Source: Bacteriovoracaceae bacterium (GTDB lineage Bacteria > Bdellovibrionota > Bacteriovoracia > Bacteriovoracales > Bacteriovoracaceae). Taken from it: a DNA stretch of 64,000 nt. The stretch's first letter is position 1. The number at the start of each line of letters is the position of its first letter. Shown here piece after piece: positions 62,195-64,000 of this stretch. The position numbers and the translations under genes are program-made. The notes beneath the pieces are model-generated. The model saw only the letters and a list, made by a program, of their open reading frames with translations. It was not told where the DNA came from and ran no database searches. The stretch lies in contig CANEUH010000007.1 of NCBI GenBank assembly GCA_947441615.1, positions 85,344 through 149,343 of the forward strand, in the 5' to 3' direction.

Positions 62195-62262
62195 TGGCTA
62201 TTTTGGCTACAAACGACTGATAAGTTTTTGAATTTAATCAGTGTCGCCACCTCCACCATCGG
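62195..62262 (+). other. Right end of element B and attR
   Basis: TGGCT at 62195 and 62204, then CCACCTCCACCA at 62247-62258, identical to the last 12 bases of ssrA, followed by TCGG as at the middle site. This marks the outer end of the whole array. Between 62076 and 62194 there is no gene. Confidence 0.85.
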
Positions 62263-62273
62263 AAACCATAATT

Positions 62274-62297
62274 AAGCCATCGTAAGATGGCTTTTTT
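62274..62297 (+). terminator. Original ssrA terminator of the chromosome
   Basis: AAGCCATC (62274-62281), GTAA loop, GATGGCTT (62286-62293), then TTTT. It lies 15 bases after attR, where the ssrA terminator would be in a strain without the elements. Confidence 0.85.
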
Positions 62298-62642
62298 ATT
62301 TTCTCTTTGCTTTAAGAACACATCTTGATCGCAAAAAATTTTTTGATATTGGAACACGCCTTTTCTTCGGAGGTTATGATCCAAAGAAGGCAGATGATTA
62401 CGCAAATAAAATATTTTTCTATGCATTCGTTGTGAGATTTTCTTGGTGAACATGATCCGATGATTTTCAAGTTCAAAAAAGTGGTTGGCTCCAATGAGGT
62501 TTGAATCATGAATAAGTCTTAGGTGGATTTCCAGAGAATTTCTTAAGTTATTGAAATTATTTGTAGTTGATTGCTTGTTAATGGCCGATGGACCCTCCCA
62601 AGCATTCTTAAGTTTCACCTCTAAAGTGCCGATATTACATAC
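62298..62642. other. No supported gene
   Basis: 345 bases between the terminator and the next gene. An open frame on each strand exists (minus strand 62618 to 62238 crosses att and the terminator; plus strand 62312-62449), but neither has a ribosome site or a recognisable domain. I see only low-complexity A/T-rich sequence. Confidence 0.4.
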
Positions 62643-64000
62643 ATGAGGTGGGGTCGTTTTTATCTTTTATTATTACTTTTAGGACAAATGTTCCTTTTGT
62701 ATTCCTGTAACATCAATCCTCTTGTCCAAGGGGCCAATCAATCTTCATTTAACTTCAGTTATATTCCGCCAGGTGAAGTTAAAATTGATGAAGTATTTGT
62801 TGGTGATAAGTCGATAAGTCTTAATTGGAGCGTATCTAGTTCAACAAATAATTTCATCGTGCTTTATAGGCGAACAGGTAATGTAACATTTAACCAGATC
62901 TCCGTGGCTGATTCATCGATTGAGATTAATGACCTTGAAAATAGCTATGAGTACGAAATAAAAGTTATCGCGAGATATAGTTCTGGAGACCTGACTTCAG
63001 ATTTGATAACTGCAACTCCAGATTCATCAATTTCTGTCCCTGCGCTGAGTTTTGATCAAAATATAGATCTCCAGGTTGGTCATTCAATAAATATTATTCC
63101 AAGTCTTTTGGATAAAGGTGGACTGCCAAATTCAAAATGCAGCATAAGTGATGATCTCCCCGCTGGCTTAGTTTTTAATGATTCATTATGCACAATTTCT
63201 GGAACACCTAATAATCTTCTCAGTCCAAAAACTTTCATTGTTTCACTCAAGACTTTAGGTGGTAAGGCTTCTTCAAGTATTAATCTTTCTGTCGTTCCAG
63301 GTCCGCCAACATTAAGTTTTTTAGGAGTCAGTCTTGAGGGTGTTATTAACTCTGAATTATTATTTGCGCCAATCTATATAAACAATAATGGGGCTGAAAT
63401 TTCAAATTGCTCAATTTTTCCGGCCCTTCCAGCAGGGCTAACTATAAATTCTCGAACCTGCGTAATGAGTGGGACTCCTACTAGCGGAGTTAGTGGATTG
63501 AGTTTCGTTATCACAGTTTCAAATTCTGCTGGTTCAAATTCTTATTCCATCGCCCCAACGATTAGGGTTTTGCCGCCACAAATTTCCTTTAACCCAACTC
63601 TTTCTGCCTTTGTCGGAAGTGCTTTTGAAGTCTCGCCTAGTCAGCTTAATGGATATGGGGAAATAATAAGTTGTAGTATTTCTCCCGCACTTCCGGTTTG
63701 GGCCTCACTGAACTCATCAACTTGTAAAATTAGTGGCACGCCAACGGCGACACTTGCGAGCACAACTTATACAGTCACGGCAACTAACTCGGCTGGATCA
63801 TCATTAGCTTCAGTTGCACTTTCGGTTTCTCCCTCTGCACCAGTGATTAGTTATGCTGGGGCCAGTGGAACAAGTGGGGTCGTGGGAACAGCAATGAGTG
63901 TTTCGCCTACCACACTTAATACACAAGGCGCCGCAATCACATCGTGTACCACCTCTCCCGCACTTCCAGCTTGGGCGTCGCTCAATACTTCAACCTGTGT
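62643..64000 (+). CDS. Large lipoprotein with FnIII and repeated Ig-like domains (runs off window)
   Basis: Open from ATG 62643 to the window end (over 450 codons). The start MRWGRFYLLLLLLGQMFLL then YSC is a lipobox. Residues ~40-125 resemble fibronectin III (DKSISLNWSVSSSTNNFIVL). Then four copies of a ~85-residue unit with ISGTP near its end (SLCTISGTPNNL; RTCVMSGTPTSG; TCKISGTPTATL; a fourth copy is cut), of the He_PIG/putative Ig type. Likely a surface or outer-membrane adhesin-like protein. Size unknown as the end is outside. Confidence 0.85.
   Translation, partial: MRWGRFYLLLLLLGQMFLLYSCNINPLVQGANQSSFNFSYIPPGEVKIDEVFVGDKSISLNWSVSSSTNNFIVLYRRTGNVTFNQISVADSSIEINDLENSYEYEIKVIARYSSGDLTSDLITATPDSSISVPALSFDQNIDLQVGHSINIIPSLLDKGGLPNSKCSISDDLPAGLVFNDSLCTISGTPNNLLSPKTFIVSLKTLGGKASSSINLSVVPGPPTLSFLGVSLEGVINSELLFAPIYINNNGAEISNCSIFPALPAGLTINSRTCVMSGTPTSGVSGLSFVITVSNSAGSNSYSIAPTIRVLPPQISFNPTLSAFVGSAFEVSPSQLNGYGEIISCSISPALPVWASLNSSTCKISGTPTATLASTTYTVTATNSAGSSLASVALSVSPSAPVISYAGASGTSGVVGTAMSVSPTTLNTQGAAITSCTTSPALPAWASLNTSTC

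Larger units (their letters stand above)
50539..62258 (+). mobile_element. Element B: probable integrative mobilizable element
   Basis: About 11.7 kb. Shares with A the left-end XRE gene, the TGGCT ends, and a relaxation-like/hairpin/accessory/excisionase/integrase block, but has no secretion genes. It carries an extra XRE-linked integrase, GIY-YIG nuclease, AbiE pair, an IS3-type insertion and broken genes. It probably uses secretion genes of an A-like element for transfer. The left half (51-55 kb) is eroded, so B may be older at this site. Confidence 0.75.

Noticed and set aside
62238..62618. 126-codon minus-strand open frame
   Set aside because: It runs through attR and the terminator, has low-complexity composition and no domain.
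1..64000. CRISPR arrays and tRNA genes
   Set aside because: No regular short repeats with spacers and no cloverleaf other than the tmRNA acceptor domain were seen.

Overview
The window is AT-rich, densely coded DNA from a Gram-negative bacterium with many signal-peptide lipoproteins. TIGR02147-type regulators, SelO, pirin and lineage-specific lipoproteins suggest a Bdellovibrio-like predator (Bdellovibrionota, Bacteriovoracia-type). This is inferred from gene style and is not proven.

Layout. Positions 1-18.2 kb are ordinary chromosome: a HPF-like fragment, a copper-chaperone-like HMA protein, a methyltransferase, a fused trehalose-6-phosphate synthase/phosphatase next to a GH15 hydrolase, a NamZ-type muramidase, TrxC, SelO, PPK2, an ATP-grasp protein, two related lipoproteins around a TIGR02147 regulator, and pirin. 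The segment ends with ssrA (tmRNA, 18233-18598). From the 3' end of ssrA to 62258 lie two related integrative elements in tandem. The chromosome resumes with a terminator and the start of a large Ig-repeat lipoprotein that runs off the window.

Element A (18599-50538, about 32 kb) looks like an integrative conjugative element. In order it carries an XRE regulator, a heavy-metal module (RND pump, two TolC-like proteins, His-rich and YHS-like proteins, a Zn/Cd/Pb P-type ATPase, DUF3703), a MepA endopeptidase, and a translationally coupled histidine kinase/methyltransferase/phosphotransfer-like/NtrC-type regulator operon. Divergent from that is a type IV secretion operon (VirB2, B3, B4, B5, B6, B8, B9, B10, VirD4). 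Next come a replication-relaxation-type protein, a long hairpin, an accessory protein, an excisionase-like protein and a tyrosine integrase. A two-gene membrane protein + TIR-like (ThsB-type) cassette sits last, just inside the right end.

Element B (50539-62258, about 11.7 kb) has no conjugation machinery but repeats the same layout: XRE regulator at the left end, and a relaxation-like protein, hairpin, accessory protein, excisionase and integrase module. It also holds an extra integrase, a GIY-YIG nuclease, broken genes, an AbiE toxin-antitoxin pair, an IS3-type insertion sequence and an unknown protein just inside its right end. It is probably mobilised by A-type machinery. The two hairpins are built alike and share the loop sequence CAACGAGTT, so they are good candidates for the transfer origin. 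Paired TGGCT motifs lie inside all four element ends.
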